From contig CAWJPF010000018.1 in NCBI GenBank assembly GCA_963844625.1, forward strand, positions 372,001 through 436,000: a DNA stretch of 64,000 bases. Direction: 5' to 3'. Source of the stretch: Palsa-504 sp963844625 (lineage in GTDB: Bacteria > Actinomycetota > Actinomycetes > Streptosporangiales > Streptosporangiaceae). Each line of letters begins with the position of its first letter. The first letter of the stretch is position 1. The notes beneath the pieces are model-generated. The model saw only the letters and a program-made list of their open reading frames with translations. It was not told the origin of the DNA and did not search any database. A program made the position numbers and the translations under genes. Shown one piece after another: positions 1 to 7,720 of the stretch.

Positions 1-2624
1 CGCTGCTGGGGGGTTAGCTCCCCTAGGGCATCGTCTTCGCCGGGCGCGCCGACGACGGCCACCCCGCACGCTCTCAGCTCTGCCTCTGTGCGCTGCGCCC
101 ACGACCGGGCCCTGAGTCGCCGGAAGGTTCCCAGAGCCTCCATCAGTACGGTCGTGGCGTCTTTGATGTGGCGCCGCCGCCGCAGCCATTCCGCGTAGTC
201 GAGGCGTAGCTGGGCCCGCTCGAATGGCCATTGGTCCCCGGCGGGATCGGAGAGTGCCTTGTCGAAATGGGTTTCGGCGTCGCCCGGGGAGGCGAGGATG
301 CCGCGCGCGCGGGCGATGAGCTGCTCAAGCCGGGGAGAAGCCGTTCCGTCCAGATGGCTGAGCGCCCGCTCAAGGACGTCTTGCCCTTCCATCCGACGGT
401 CGGCGCGGACCGCGGCAGTGGCGATATCGGCGACGCCTAGGTAGGAGAAGATGCTGTGGACGGGCGCGCCTGCCTCGCTGAACAGCTGGCGGAGCTGGGT
501 GAAGGCAAGCAGGTGGCTGCCGTCGGCGAGGGCCGCGATACCGAGGGCCCGCCGGGCCCGGGCGGCTATCAGGCCGCTTTCTGCTAGGTCGGCGTTGGCG
601 AGGGCCCGGTCGGCATGCCTGCGGGCTGCGCCGGAGTCGGCGCGCATGGCCACCACAGTGGCCGCGATCAGGTCGGCCGACGCGGCGACGAGTTCCATCT
701 GGTTTGCCTCGGCCAGGTCGGCGGCTTCGGCGGCAGCTTCCTGGGCCTCATCCCAGCGTCCGGTGTCGATGTATGCCCACCCGAGTGCGGTCAGGCCTGG
801 GCCGCTGGTGCCCTGCGTACCGGGGGCCCGGAGCCGCCGCATGGCATCCTGCAGCAAGGTGATCGCGAGGTGGGATTCGTCCAGGAGCCAAGCGGCGGAA
901 CCGACTCGCCACAGTGCGGCCTCGTCAAGGGGGGAGCCGCTGATCTGGCGCAGGTACCAGACGAGCTCGCTTCTGCTGCCGAACGGGTCGATGCACGCCT
1001 GTATCCAGAGCCGGTCCGGGCCGGCATTGGCGCGAGGGCCATGGCCGGCTGGCCGGGATCCCTGAGTCTCCAGGAGCGCGAGAACGCGGCCTACGGCCTG
1101 GCAACTGGCGGGCGCACCTGAGTGGTAGACGACGATGGCCGCATCCGCGAGCGCGTCCCAGGCCAGGGCCGGCTGGTCACGCGATGCCTCCTCGGCGACG
1201 GAGAGGAGCGCCGGGAGCGCGGCTGAGCGCCGCCCTGAGTAGGCCAGCGCCCATCCGGCGTCGCGGCGGGCTGTCAGCCGCAGTCGGGAGTCGGCGGTGA
1301 CAGCGAGGGCGCGGGTAGCGAGATCCTGGACCCAGTCGGTCTGGCCGGTAGAGACAGCGGCCGACGCGGCGGCTACCAGCCTGCGTGCCTGGTCTCCGGG
1401 GTCAGGGCTGAGTTCCGCCGCGCGTTCCATGGCCAGCGCCGCGGCGGCCGCACCGCCGCGGCGTTGCGCCTGGGTCGCGGTGGCCTCGAGCAGCGACGCC
1501 ACGTGCTCGTCAGGATGCAGTGCCGCGGCGGCCAGGTGCCAGGCTCGCCGGTCTGGCTGGTGGTGCAGGGCTTCGGCGAGCTGACGGTGCGCTGCGGCAC
1601 GCTGCGCGAAGGGCGCGGAGTGGTAGACGGCCGAACGGACGAGGGGATGAGAGAACTGCAGGCCGGTCCGGTCTACCCTGACCAGGCCCAGCTCCTCGGC
1701 TGGCACGAGGGCCTGCGCATCTGGCGCAGAACCCCGGTTGGCTGCTGCGCTCAAGTCCGGGCCGTCGGCCACGGCGGCCAGCAGCAACGCGGCCCGGGCT
1801 GGCTCGGGCAGGGCGGCAAACCGGGAGGTGAGGACGACGGTCAGCCGGTCACTCGGCGGCAGCGGCTCGGCGGCCCAGCGGCGGCTGGCCGCGGGTTCTT
1901 CGGCTATCACCTTGGAGAGCTCGATCAGCGCCATGGGATTACCGGCAGCCTGGGCGAGCACCTGAGCCCGGGCCCGCCCGCGGGGCGGCCGCGGCTGCAT
2001 ATCGAGCAGGCGGCCAGCGTCTGCCGCAGACAGCGGCCCGAGATGCAGCTCCGGGAAGCCGCGGTCAAAGCCGGAAGGCGGGGCTTGCCCCCGGGCGCCC
2101 ACAAGCAGCGTGACGCGCTCGGCGTCCAGACGGGTGGCGACGAAGGCCAGGGCGTCCAGTGAGCTGCGGTCGAGCCAGTGGGCGTCGTCGGCGACCACGA
2201 GGACCGGGGATCGTTCGGACAGGTCCGAGAGCAGGGTCAGAACGGCGACCCCGGTCAGGAGCGGGTCCGGAGCACCGGGGTCCGCATCGAGGCCGAGTGC
2301 CCCCAGTAGTGCCTGCGCCTGCCGACTGGGAAGACCGGCGGCGCTGGACAGCACCGGTCGCAGGAGCTGATGCAGTCCGGCGAACGCGAGTTTGGATTCC
2401 GATTCCAGGCCGTTGACGGACAGCACCCGCATGCCCGTGAGCCGGGCCCGGTCGGCTGCGTCCGCCATGAGCACCGTCTTGCCCATCCCTGCTTCACCGA
2501 TGACCAGCAGGACTTGGCTTGACAGCGGGACCGGATCCATCAGTCCGCGAAGCCCGGCCAGCCCGGCTTCCCGGCCGATGATGGGTGCGGGCTGCTGTGC
2601 GGGGAGTTCACCGGGGCCTGGCAT
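1..2624 (-). CDS. LAL-type LuxR family ATPase regulator, C-terminus cut by window edge
   Basis: The minus frame is open from an ATG at 2624 to the left edge (about 874 codons). It begins with an AAA/NB-ARC-like ATPase domain: Walker A GEAGMGKT at residues 43-50 and a Walker B-like VLVVADDAHWLD about 80 residues later. A long helical TPR-like region follows. The last visible residues (ELTPQQR) are exactly how a LuxR helix-turn-helix begins, so the DNA-binding domain lies just outside the window. Family members are ATP-dependent transcription activators of about 900-950 aa, often next to catabolic or secondary-metabolite genes. Its likely targets are the minus-strand genes at 2849-7442, but that is inference. 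No stop or frameshift was seen. Confidence 0.85.
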   Translation of the reverse strand, partial: MPGPGELPAQQPAPIIGREAGLAGLRGLMDPVPLSSQVLLVIGEAGMGKTVLMADAADRARLTGMRVLSVNGLESESKLAFAGLHQLLRPVLSSAAGLPSRQAQALLGALGLDADPGAPDPLLTGVAVLTLLSDLSERSPVLVVADDAHWLDRSSLDALAFVATRLDAERVTLLVGARGQAPPSGFDRGFPELHLGPLSAADAGRLLDMQPRPPRGRARAQVLAQAAGNPMALIELSKVIAEEPAASRRWAAEPLPPSDRLTVVLTSRFAALPEPARAALLLAAVADGPDLSAAANRGSAPDAQALVPAEELGLVRVDRTGLQFSHPLVRSAVYHSAPFAQRAAAHRQLAEALHHQPDRRAWHLAAAALHPDEHVASLLEATATQAQRRGGAAAAALAMERAAELSPDPGDQARRLVAAASAAVSTGQTDWVQDLATRALAVTADSRLRLTARRDAGWALAYSGRRSAALPALLSVAEEASRDQPALAWDALADAAIVVYHSGAPASCQAVGRVLALLETQGSRPAGHGPRANAGPDRLWIQACIDPFGSRSELVWYLRQISGSPLDEAALWRVGSAAWLLDESHLAITLLQDAMRRLRAPGTQGTSGPGLTALGWAYIDTGRWDEAQEAAAEAADLAEANQMELVAASADLIAATVVAMRADSGAARRHADRALANADLAESGLIAARARRALGIAALADGSHLLAFTQLRQLFSEAGAPVHSIFSYLGVADIATAAVRADRRMEGQDVLERALSHLDGTASPRLEQLIARARGILASPGDAETHFDKALSDPAGDQWPFERAQLRLDYAEWLRRRRHIKDATTVLMEALGTFRRLRARSWAQRTEAELRACGVAVVGAPGEDDALGELTPQQ

Positions 2625-2848
2625 GTGCCTGTCCTCTCGGCCAGTGCGTTTCGTCAACGCCATCCCCTGAGGCAACAGCGACCGTGGCCCGAGCATGCCC
2701 GTGGCGCGCAAAAATGCAGTCACACCGCCCGCACGCGATCATCTGGACCCGCGCCCGTGAGGTCAGCCATCCCGCTGCTCCACTTCATCGGCCACCCGGA
2801 CCAGGTCGGCGGACAGCTGAGCAGACCATGACACCGGGCTGAGCTGGT

Positions 2849-3550
2849 CTAGCTCGTGGCCAGTACGGCTTCGGCCGCCGTCACGATGAGGTGTGCCACT
2901 TCGTCGGGGTGGGAGACCATCGCGAGGTGGCTGGACAGGATCGTGACGGTGGCGGCGCCCATGCGGCTGGCGAACATGCGCTCGGCATTGGGCGGGAGCG
3001 CCTGGTCGTCGGCGGCGACCAGGTACCAGGACGGCAGCGTTTTCCAGGCCGGGACGCCCATCACGTCCCCGAAGGCGGACGCGGCCAGCGGCTGCTGCAC
3101 GGCGTGCATCACCTTGGCCCGGACCGGGTCGACGTCGGCGGCGAAGTGGTTGACGAAGTCGTCTTCGGACAGCCAGCCGTAGCCGCGGGTGTCGGTGAAC
3201 AGGTGCGCCAGCGCCGGGGTCACCGGCCCCTGCGACAGCAGCGCGCCGAGCGATTCGCCCTGGTCCAGGCCGAACGCGGCGATGTAGACCAGACCGGCGA
3301 CGTTCGGGGCGTCCGCGCCCAGCGCGGTGATGACCTGGCCCCCGTAGGAGTGCCCGGCGACGATGGCGGGGCCGTCCTGGAGGTCCAGCACCTGGCGCAG
3401 CCGGGCGACGTCATCGGCCAGCGCGGTCAGCGGGAACTGGGGTGCGGTGACGTGGTAGCCGTCGGCCTGCAGGCGCTTGATGACGCCCCGCCAGCTGGAG
3501 CCGTCGGCCCATGCGCCGTGGACGAGGACAATGTTCGGTCGGGTGTTCAT
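2849..3550 (-). CDS. alpha/beta hydrolase (EstC/pyrethroid-esterase-like)
   Basis: A 233-aa cytosolic alpha/beta hydrolase. The N-terminus has the LVHGAW oxyanion-strand motif, the nucleophile elbow is GHSYGG, and a C-terminal histidine sits in the SSHLAMVSHP segment. The family hydrolyses small esters or acts as a chaperone-like member of secondary pathways; the substrate cannot be read from sequence. I chose the ATG at 3550 because the canonical N-terminus (NIVLVHGAW) starts there. An in-frame ATG at 3631 overlaps the upstream stop by 4 bp but would add 27 low-complexity residues. It is the last gene of the minus-strand run MFS - CBS/MDR - hydrolase. Confidence 0.8.
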   Translation of the reverse strand: MNTRPNIVLVHGAWADGSSWRGVIKRLQADGYHVTAPQFPLTALADDVARLRQVLDLQDGPAIVAGHSYGGQVITALGADAPNVAGLVYIAAFGLDQGESLGALLSQGPVTPALAHLFTDTRGYGWLSEDDFVNHFAADVDPVRAKVMHAVQQPLAASAFGDVMGVPAWKTLPSWYLVAADDQALPPNAERMFASRMGAATVTILSSHLAMVSHPDEVAHLIVTAAEAVLATS

Positions 3551-3627
3551 TTCGGGGGGTCCCTTCGCGGGTTGTGTGTTGTGGCCACGCCCGTGGCGGG
3601 CGGTGGCTGGATGACTCAGAACTGCGG

Positions 3628-4788
3628 TCATGCCACGCGGATGGCCAGCTTCCCGCGGGTGCCCGCGGTGAAGTCCGCTAGGGCCCGGGGCACGTCGGCC
3701 AGCGGGTAGATGCGCTGCACCGGGACGGTGAGCTGGCCGTTCACCACGTCGGCGGCCAGCCGTTCCAGGGCCTGGCGGACGGGCGCAGCCGTGACCAGGG
3801 TGACCTCGACGGCACGCCCGCCGAGATGGTCCCTGGTCAGGCCCACGGTGGAGGCGATGCGCCCGCCGGCCACCAGCAGGTCCGCCAGTTCCAGGCCGTC
3901 GCCGGCCAGGTGGACCACGGCGTGGATGCCGTCGGGGCGCAGGGCGGCCACCGCGGCGGGCACGTCGCCGGTGTAGTCCACGGCGTCGCGGGCGCCCAGG
4001 CCGCGGAGGTAGGCCTGCTGCTCACCGGGCTGCGCGGTGCCGATCACATGGGCCCCGCTGGCCGCGGCGAGTTGTACGGCGAACGCGCCGACGCCGCCGG
4101 TAGCGCCGGAGACGAGGACGGTCTCGCCCGGCCGCGGGGCGATCGCGTCGACGGCGTTGAGCGCCGTGGTGCCGGCCAGCCCCAGCGCTCCGGCCGCGGC
4201 GAGGTCCAGCCCGGCGGGGATCCGGGCGGTGTAGGCCTCCGGCGCCGTGACGTATTGGCCGAACGCGCCGTCGCCGAGCGCGGCCTTCATCACCACGCCG
4301 AGCACGGCGTCGCCCGGTCGCAGTGACTGCACGCCCGGGCCGGTGCCCTCGACGGTGCCGGCGAAGTCCTTCCCCAGCACGACCGGGAAGTGGTGCGTCA
4401 TCCCCTTCAGGTATCCTCCGGCGACCGCCACGTCGAACCCGTTCACGGAACTGGCCCGTACCCTGACCAGCACTTCGCCCTGGCCAGGTACGGGGACAGG
4501 CAGGTCGTGGAGGCTCGGCGGGCCGCGGAAGTGGTCGATCGCGATGGCCTTCATCACGTGCTTCTTCGCGCTCGCGAGGAATAGGTCGCGGATCCGGACG
4601 TTCTCCAGGTCCTCGCCGGCCGCTACTGCCCGGGCGATGTCGGCCTTCGTGATGATCCCTACCGGCCGGCCGGGCCACTGGCCGTCCAGGACGACCAGGG
4701 CGGTCGCGCTGGCGTGTTTCATCAGGTAGGCCGCCGCGGCCACGTGGTCGTTGCGGGTAACGGTCGGGGTGGATGCGGATGTCCTCAT
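3628..4788 (-). CDS. CBS-domain fragment fused to zinc-independent MDR (quinone oxidoreductase-like) reductase
   Basis: A 386-aa frame with two parts. Residues 1 to about 72 match the first half of a stand-alone CBS-pair protein (hydrophobic core ATALVVLDG, then PVGIITKADIARAV). From about residue 79 (MKAIAIDHF) a complete medium-chain NADPH:quinone-type reductase follows: catalytic-domain proline-rich start, PVVLGKDFAGTVEG, then the nucleotide-binding SGATGGVGAFAVQLA. The zinc-ligand cysteines of classical ADHs are absent. The ATG at 4788 overlaps the MFS stop (ATGA). An internal ATG at 4554 with AAGAAG upstream could start the reductase alone. The second CBS motif is missing, so the fusion probably arose by deletion between adjacent genes. 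Confidence 0.8.
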   Translation of the reverse strand: MRTSASTPTVTRNDHVAAAAYLMKHASATALVVLDGQWPGRPVGIITKADIARAVAAGEDLENVRIRDLFLASAKKHVMKAIAIDHFRGPPSLHDLPVPVPGQGEVLVRVRASSVNGFDVAVAGGYLKGMTHHFPVVLGKDFAGTVEGTGPGVQSLRPGDAVLGVVMKAALGDGAFGQYVTAPEAYTARIPAGLDLAAAGALGLAGTTALNAVDAIAPRPGETVLVSGATGGVGAFAVQLAAASGAHVIGTAQPGEQQAYLRGLGARDAVDYTGDVPAAVAALRPDGIHAVVHLAGDGLELADLLVAGGRIASTVGLTRDHLGGRAVEVTLVTAAPVRQALERLAADVVNGQLTVPVQRIYPLADVPRALADFTAGTRGKLAIRVA

Positions 4789-6098
4789 GGCATTTCTCCT
4801 TCGCCGGGTTGAGCCGTGCCGCCCGCAGGTGAGCGTCGGCGGAAAATCAGGCTGGCGGCTGCCACCGCGGCGAGTACGGCGATCACCGCGCAGTAGGCCA
4901 GGGCCGTGCGGTGCAGGCCGGCATGTGTGGTGGCGATCCCGGCGGCCACGACGGGGATGCTGAACGCGGTGTAGGACGCGATGTAGTAGGCGGCGATCAG
5001 GCCGACTCGCTGGCCGGGAGCCGCCCGGGTGCTGATGGTGCGGAAGGCGCCCAGCATGGCGGTGCCGAAGCCGGCGCTGGCCACCGCGGTGCCGGTGAGG
5101 AAGGCGGCCCCTGAGGTGGCCTGGATCGCGGCCAGCGTCACCGCGGTGCCGGCGAGCAGGGCCAGGCAGCCGGCCAGCATGGCCGCGGGCCCGCTGACGC
5201 CGCGGGCTGCGACCGTGGCAGCGGTCCCGGTCCCGTTGAGCAGGAAGATCACCAGGCCGCCCCACAAAAGGTCCGGCGAGCGGAGTACCTGCGCGGCCAG
5301 CGATGGTCCCAGGGCCAGGTAGAACCCGCTGGTCATCCACACCGCGATCAGGCACGGCAGGGCCATCGCGAACGTCCGGCGGGCCCGCCGCGGCACGGCC
5401 ACCCGTGGCCGCAGCGAGGCCAGCACACCCGGCCGGCCGGGCGTGGTCTCCGGCATCGCCAGCACCGCAGCGGCGGCGGCCAGGTCAGCGCCGAGTAGCA
5501 GCCACCAGATCAGGTGGGTGGGCGCCGGGCCGTACTGGACCAGCGCGCTGGTGCCCAGCCCGCCGGCGGCCAGGCCCAGCAGGCTGGCGGCGGTGGTGAC
5601 CACCGGCGCGCGCCTGCTGCCCGGGGGTTGCAGGTCGATCAGCGCGGCGCCCAGCGCGCTAGTCGCGGTGCCGACGGCGGCGCCGTGCAGCGCCCGGGCG
5701 GCGAACAGCATCCCGACGCCGTGTGCCGCCAGGAACAGCCCGCTGGCGCCTGCGGCCATGGCCAGGCCGGCCAGGATCACGCGGCGGCGGCCCAGGTAGT
5801 CCGACAGCGACCCGAACACCAGCAAGGTGACCAGGAGCAGGAGAGCGTAGGCGGCGAAGACGGCGGTCAGCGTGATCGCCGAGAACCGCCACTGGACCTG
5901 GTAGACGCCATATAGCGGCGAGGGGGCCGCCGCCGCGAAGAACAGCAGGAACAACACCCCGGCGACCAGCCAGAACGCGGCGGCCCGCGGCAGCGCCAGC
6001 CGCCGTGCTCTCCCCCTGGCCTTGGTCGCACGCCGGCGATCTGATTCTGCGCCGCTTCCCGCGTGTTCGCGGCCGGTGCTGGTGCCGGGGATGGTCAT
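4785..6098 (-). CDS. MFS transporter, drug-efflux type
   Basis: A 437-aa integral membrane protein with a basic cytosolic N-terminus of about 35 residues and then about 12 hydrophobic segments. The loop GSLSDYLGRRRVILAG is the MFS motif A between TM2 and TM3, and the first TM carries the PSPLYGVYQ motif typical of actinobacterial MFS exporters. The start at 6098 has AAGGAG 9 nt upstream. The stop overlaps the start of the CBS/MDR gene by 4 bp (ATGA), so the two are probably translated together. It probably exports a small molecule by proton antiport; the substrate is unknown. Confidence 0.85.
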   Translation of the reverse strand: MTIPGTSTGREHAGSGAESDRRRATKARGRARRLALPRAAAFWLVAGVLFLLFFAAAAPSPLYGVYQVQWRFSAITLTAVFAAYALLLLVTLLVFGSLSDYLGRRRVILAGLAMAAGASGLFLAAHGVGMLFAARALHGAAVGTATSALGAALIDLQPPGSRRAPVVTTAASLLGLAAGGLGTSALVQYGPAPTHLIWWLLLGADLAAAAAVLAMPETTPGRPGVLASLRPRVAVPRRARRTFAMALPCLIAVWMTSGFYLALGPSLAAQVLRSPDLLWGGLVIFLLNGTGTAATVAARGVSGPAAMLAGCLALLAGTAVTLAAIQATSGAAFLTGTAVASAGFGTAMLGAFRTISTRAAPGQRVGLIAAYYIASYTAFSIPVVAAGIATTHAGLHRTALAYCAVIAVLAAVAAASLIFRRRSPAGGTAQPGEGEMP

Positions 6099-6156
6099 CG
6101 CGGCTTGCTCCTTGAAGACGGGTTGAACTGCGCTGGCGGCTGGCGATGTGCCGTGG

Positions 6157-6562
6157 TCAGATGGCGGTGCGGCCGCCGTCTGCGGCGATGACCGCGCCGG
6201 TTATGTAGCTGGCTTTGGGTGAGGCCAGGAAGACGATCACGTCGGCCATCTCGTCGGGCTGGGCGGCTCGCGCCATGATGGTGGTGGAGCCGACGGCCTC
6301 GGTGACCTCGCCAGGCCGGATGGGGGTGTAAACGGGACCCGATGCCACGGTGTTCACCCGGACGCCTGCGGGGCTGTACTCGGGCCTTGCCGCTGTCGGC
6401 GGTGATGGCGTCGACCACGGCCTGGCCGCGGATGACGTCTCGCCCATGCACGATGACTTCGGCGCCGTGCCGGGCCAGTTGCCTGGCCGCTGCCTGGCCG
6501 ACGCCTGAGGTCGCGCCGGTGACCAGCGCGGTCAGGCCTTCGAGGTCTCGATACTCGCTCAT
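6157..6562 (-). pseudogene. short-chain dehydrogenase/reductase, internal deletion plus frame change
   Basis: The N-terminal part from the ATG at 6562 reads as a classic SDR: the TGATSGVG cofactor loop (residues 15-22), then VIVHGRD. At about 6380 the frame jumps to that of a C-terminal SDR tail (GVRVNTVASGPVYT ... ITGAVIAADGG), which stops at 6157. About 100 residues that should include the catalytic Ser-Tyr-Lys are missing. The remnant sits just upstream of the MFS gene, where an intact SDR would have belonged to the same operon. It cannot encode an active enzyme. Confidence 0.8.
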
Positions 6563-6590
6563 ATCCTGTCCTTTCAGTTGACGGAACTGG

Positions 6591-7442
6591 CTACGTCCGG
6601 TCCATGCCGCTATTGCCGGTCAGGTAGCCCCCGTTGACCCAGGCCGTGATAATGGCCCCGTACGGCCCGGGCGCCTCCTCCCAGACGAAGTGCCCGGCGT
6701 CAAGCACCTCGAGCCGGCTGTTGGGCAGCCGGGCGAGCAGGAATTCGGCGTTGGCTGCCGGCACTAGAGGATCCCGCCGCCCGGTGATGATCTGCACCGG
6801 GGTGAAGATGCCGGGGAGGCGGTCGGCTAGCAGGCGGAGCTGCTCGGGATAGCTGCGCACGTACCGGGCGGCCTCGGCGAAGCGATCGCCCATGTTGGAC
6901 TCGGTGTAGTCGGCGATGATGTCGCTGGCCGGCGCGGCCGGGCCCAGCTCCGTCATCATTCCCTGGACCAGTACCCGCGGGTCTTGCGACCGCAAGGCAT
7001 CGATGCCGGGTGCTTCGATCAGATCCTGCAGTGCCCCGCCTACCGCGAGGGGATAGGCCGTGCCCCCGCCGCCGACGACGAGGCTCCGGACCCGCCCCGG
7101 GTAGCTGGCGGCAGCGAACAGTGCTGCCGCCGTCCCCGTGCCGGGGCAGATGAGGTGGGGGTCCTTGATGTCCCAGTCGTCGAGGAGCCGGATCAGGAAG
7201 TCGCTCATCGCCATCGGCGACAGCAGGGAGGTTCGCCGCTGCGACCGGCCGAAGCCGGGCAGGTCGATGGCCAGCAGCCGCGCCGTGCGGGACAGCCGCG
7301 GCCACACCCGCTCGAAGGCGTACAGGCTCTCAGGCCACGGGCTCGTCAGGACGAGGCGCTGGCTGGCGGAGCCGCCGCTTTCAGCAAAGCGGATCTGCAG
7401 CCCGTCAACCACCCGGAAACCGACCCGCAGTTCGCCGGTCAT
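6591..7442 (-). CDS. alpha/beta hydrolase with substituted nucleophile position
   Basis: A 283-aa alpha/beta-fold protein with AAAGGAG just upstream of the ATG at 7442. Landmarks are DLPGFGRS (after strand 4), the elbow region LICPGTGTAAALF, the acid region TGRRDPLVP and the late histidine in DAGHFVWEE. Relatives that I recall carry PDVGT or PDIGT at the elbow, where Asp is the nucleophile as in dehalogenase/epoxide-hydrolase-like enzymes. Here that position is glycine, so hydrolysis may be lost. It is divergent from the LuxR regulator at 7721, a common arrangement for a regulated target gene. Confidence 0.75.
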   Translation of the reverse strand: MTGELRVGFRVVDGLQIRFAESGGSASQRLVLTSPWPESLYAFERVWPRLSRTARLLAIDLPGFGRSQRRTSLLSPMAMSDFLIRLLDDWDIKDPHLICPGTGTAAALFAAASYPGRVRSLVVGGGGTAYPLAVGGALQDLIEAPGIDALRSQDPRVLVQGMMTELGPAAPASDIIADYTESNMGDRFAEAARYVRSYPEQLRLLADRLPGIFTPVQIITGRRDPLVPAANAEFLLARLPNSRLEVLDAGHFVWEEAPGPYGAIITAWVNGGYLTGNSGMDRT

Positions 7443-7720
7443 CTCGCTCCTTTGATCCAGGGGACCCGGGGATTAGGGCCACGGCACGAGGATGGCTCGG
7501 GAGGCCCGCCGCCTACACGACGCGATCGCGTCATCCCTTTGCGCCGCGCCCTCGCCCCCGAGGTGCAGTCACTCGTCGGATACACCGCCGAAGCTGCGGG
7601 CGGCATGATGGCAGTAGGCGGCGGCCGCCGCCCGCCGTCATCCGAAAGCACGCTGAGGCTGATGTGCCGCTGCGTCAGCCGGTTTGCATCCCGGCGGCTC
7701 GCACGGAGGGAACGACCGTT

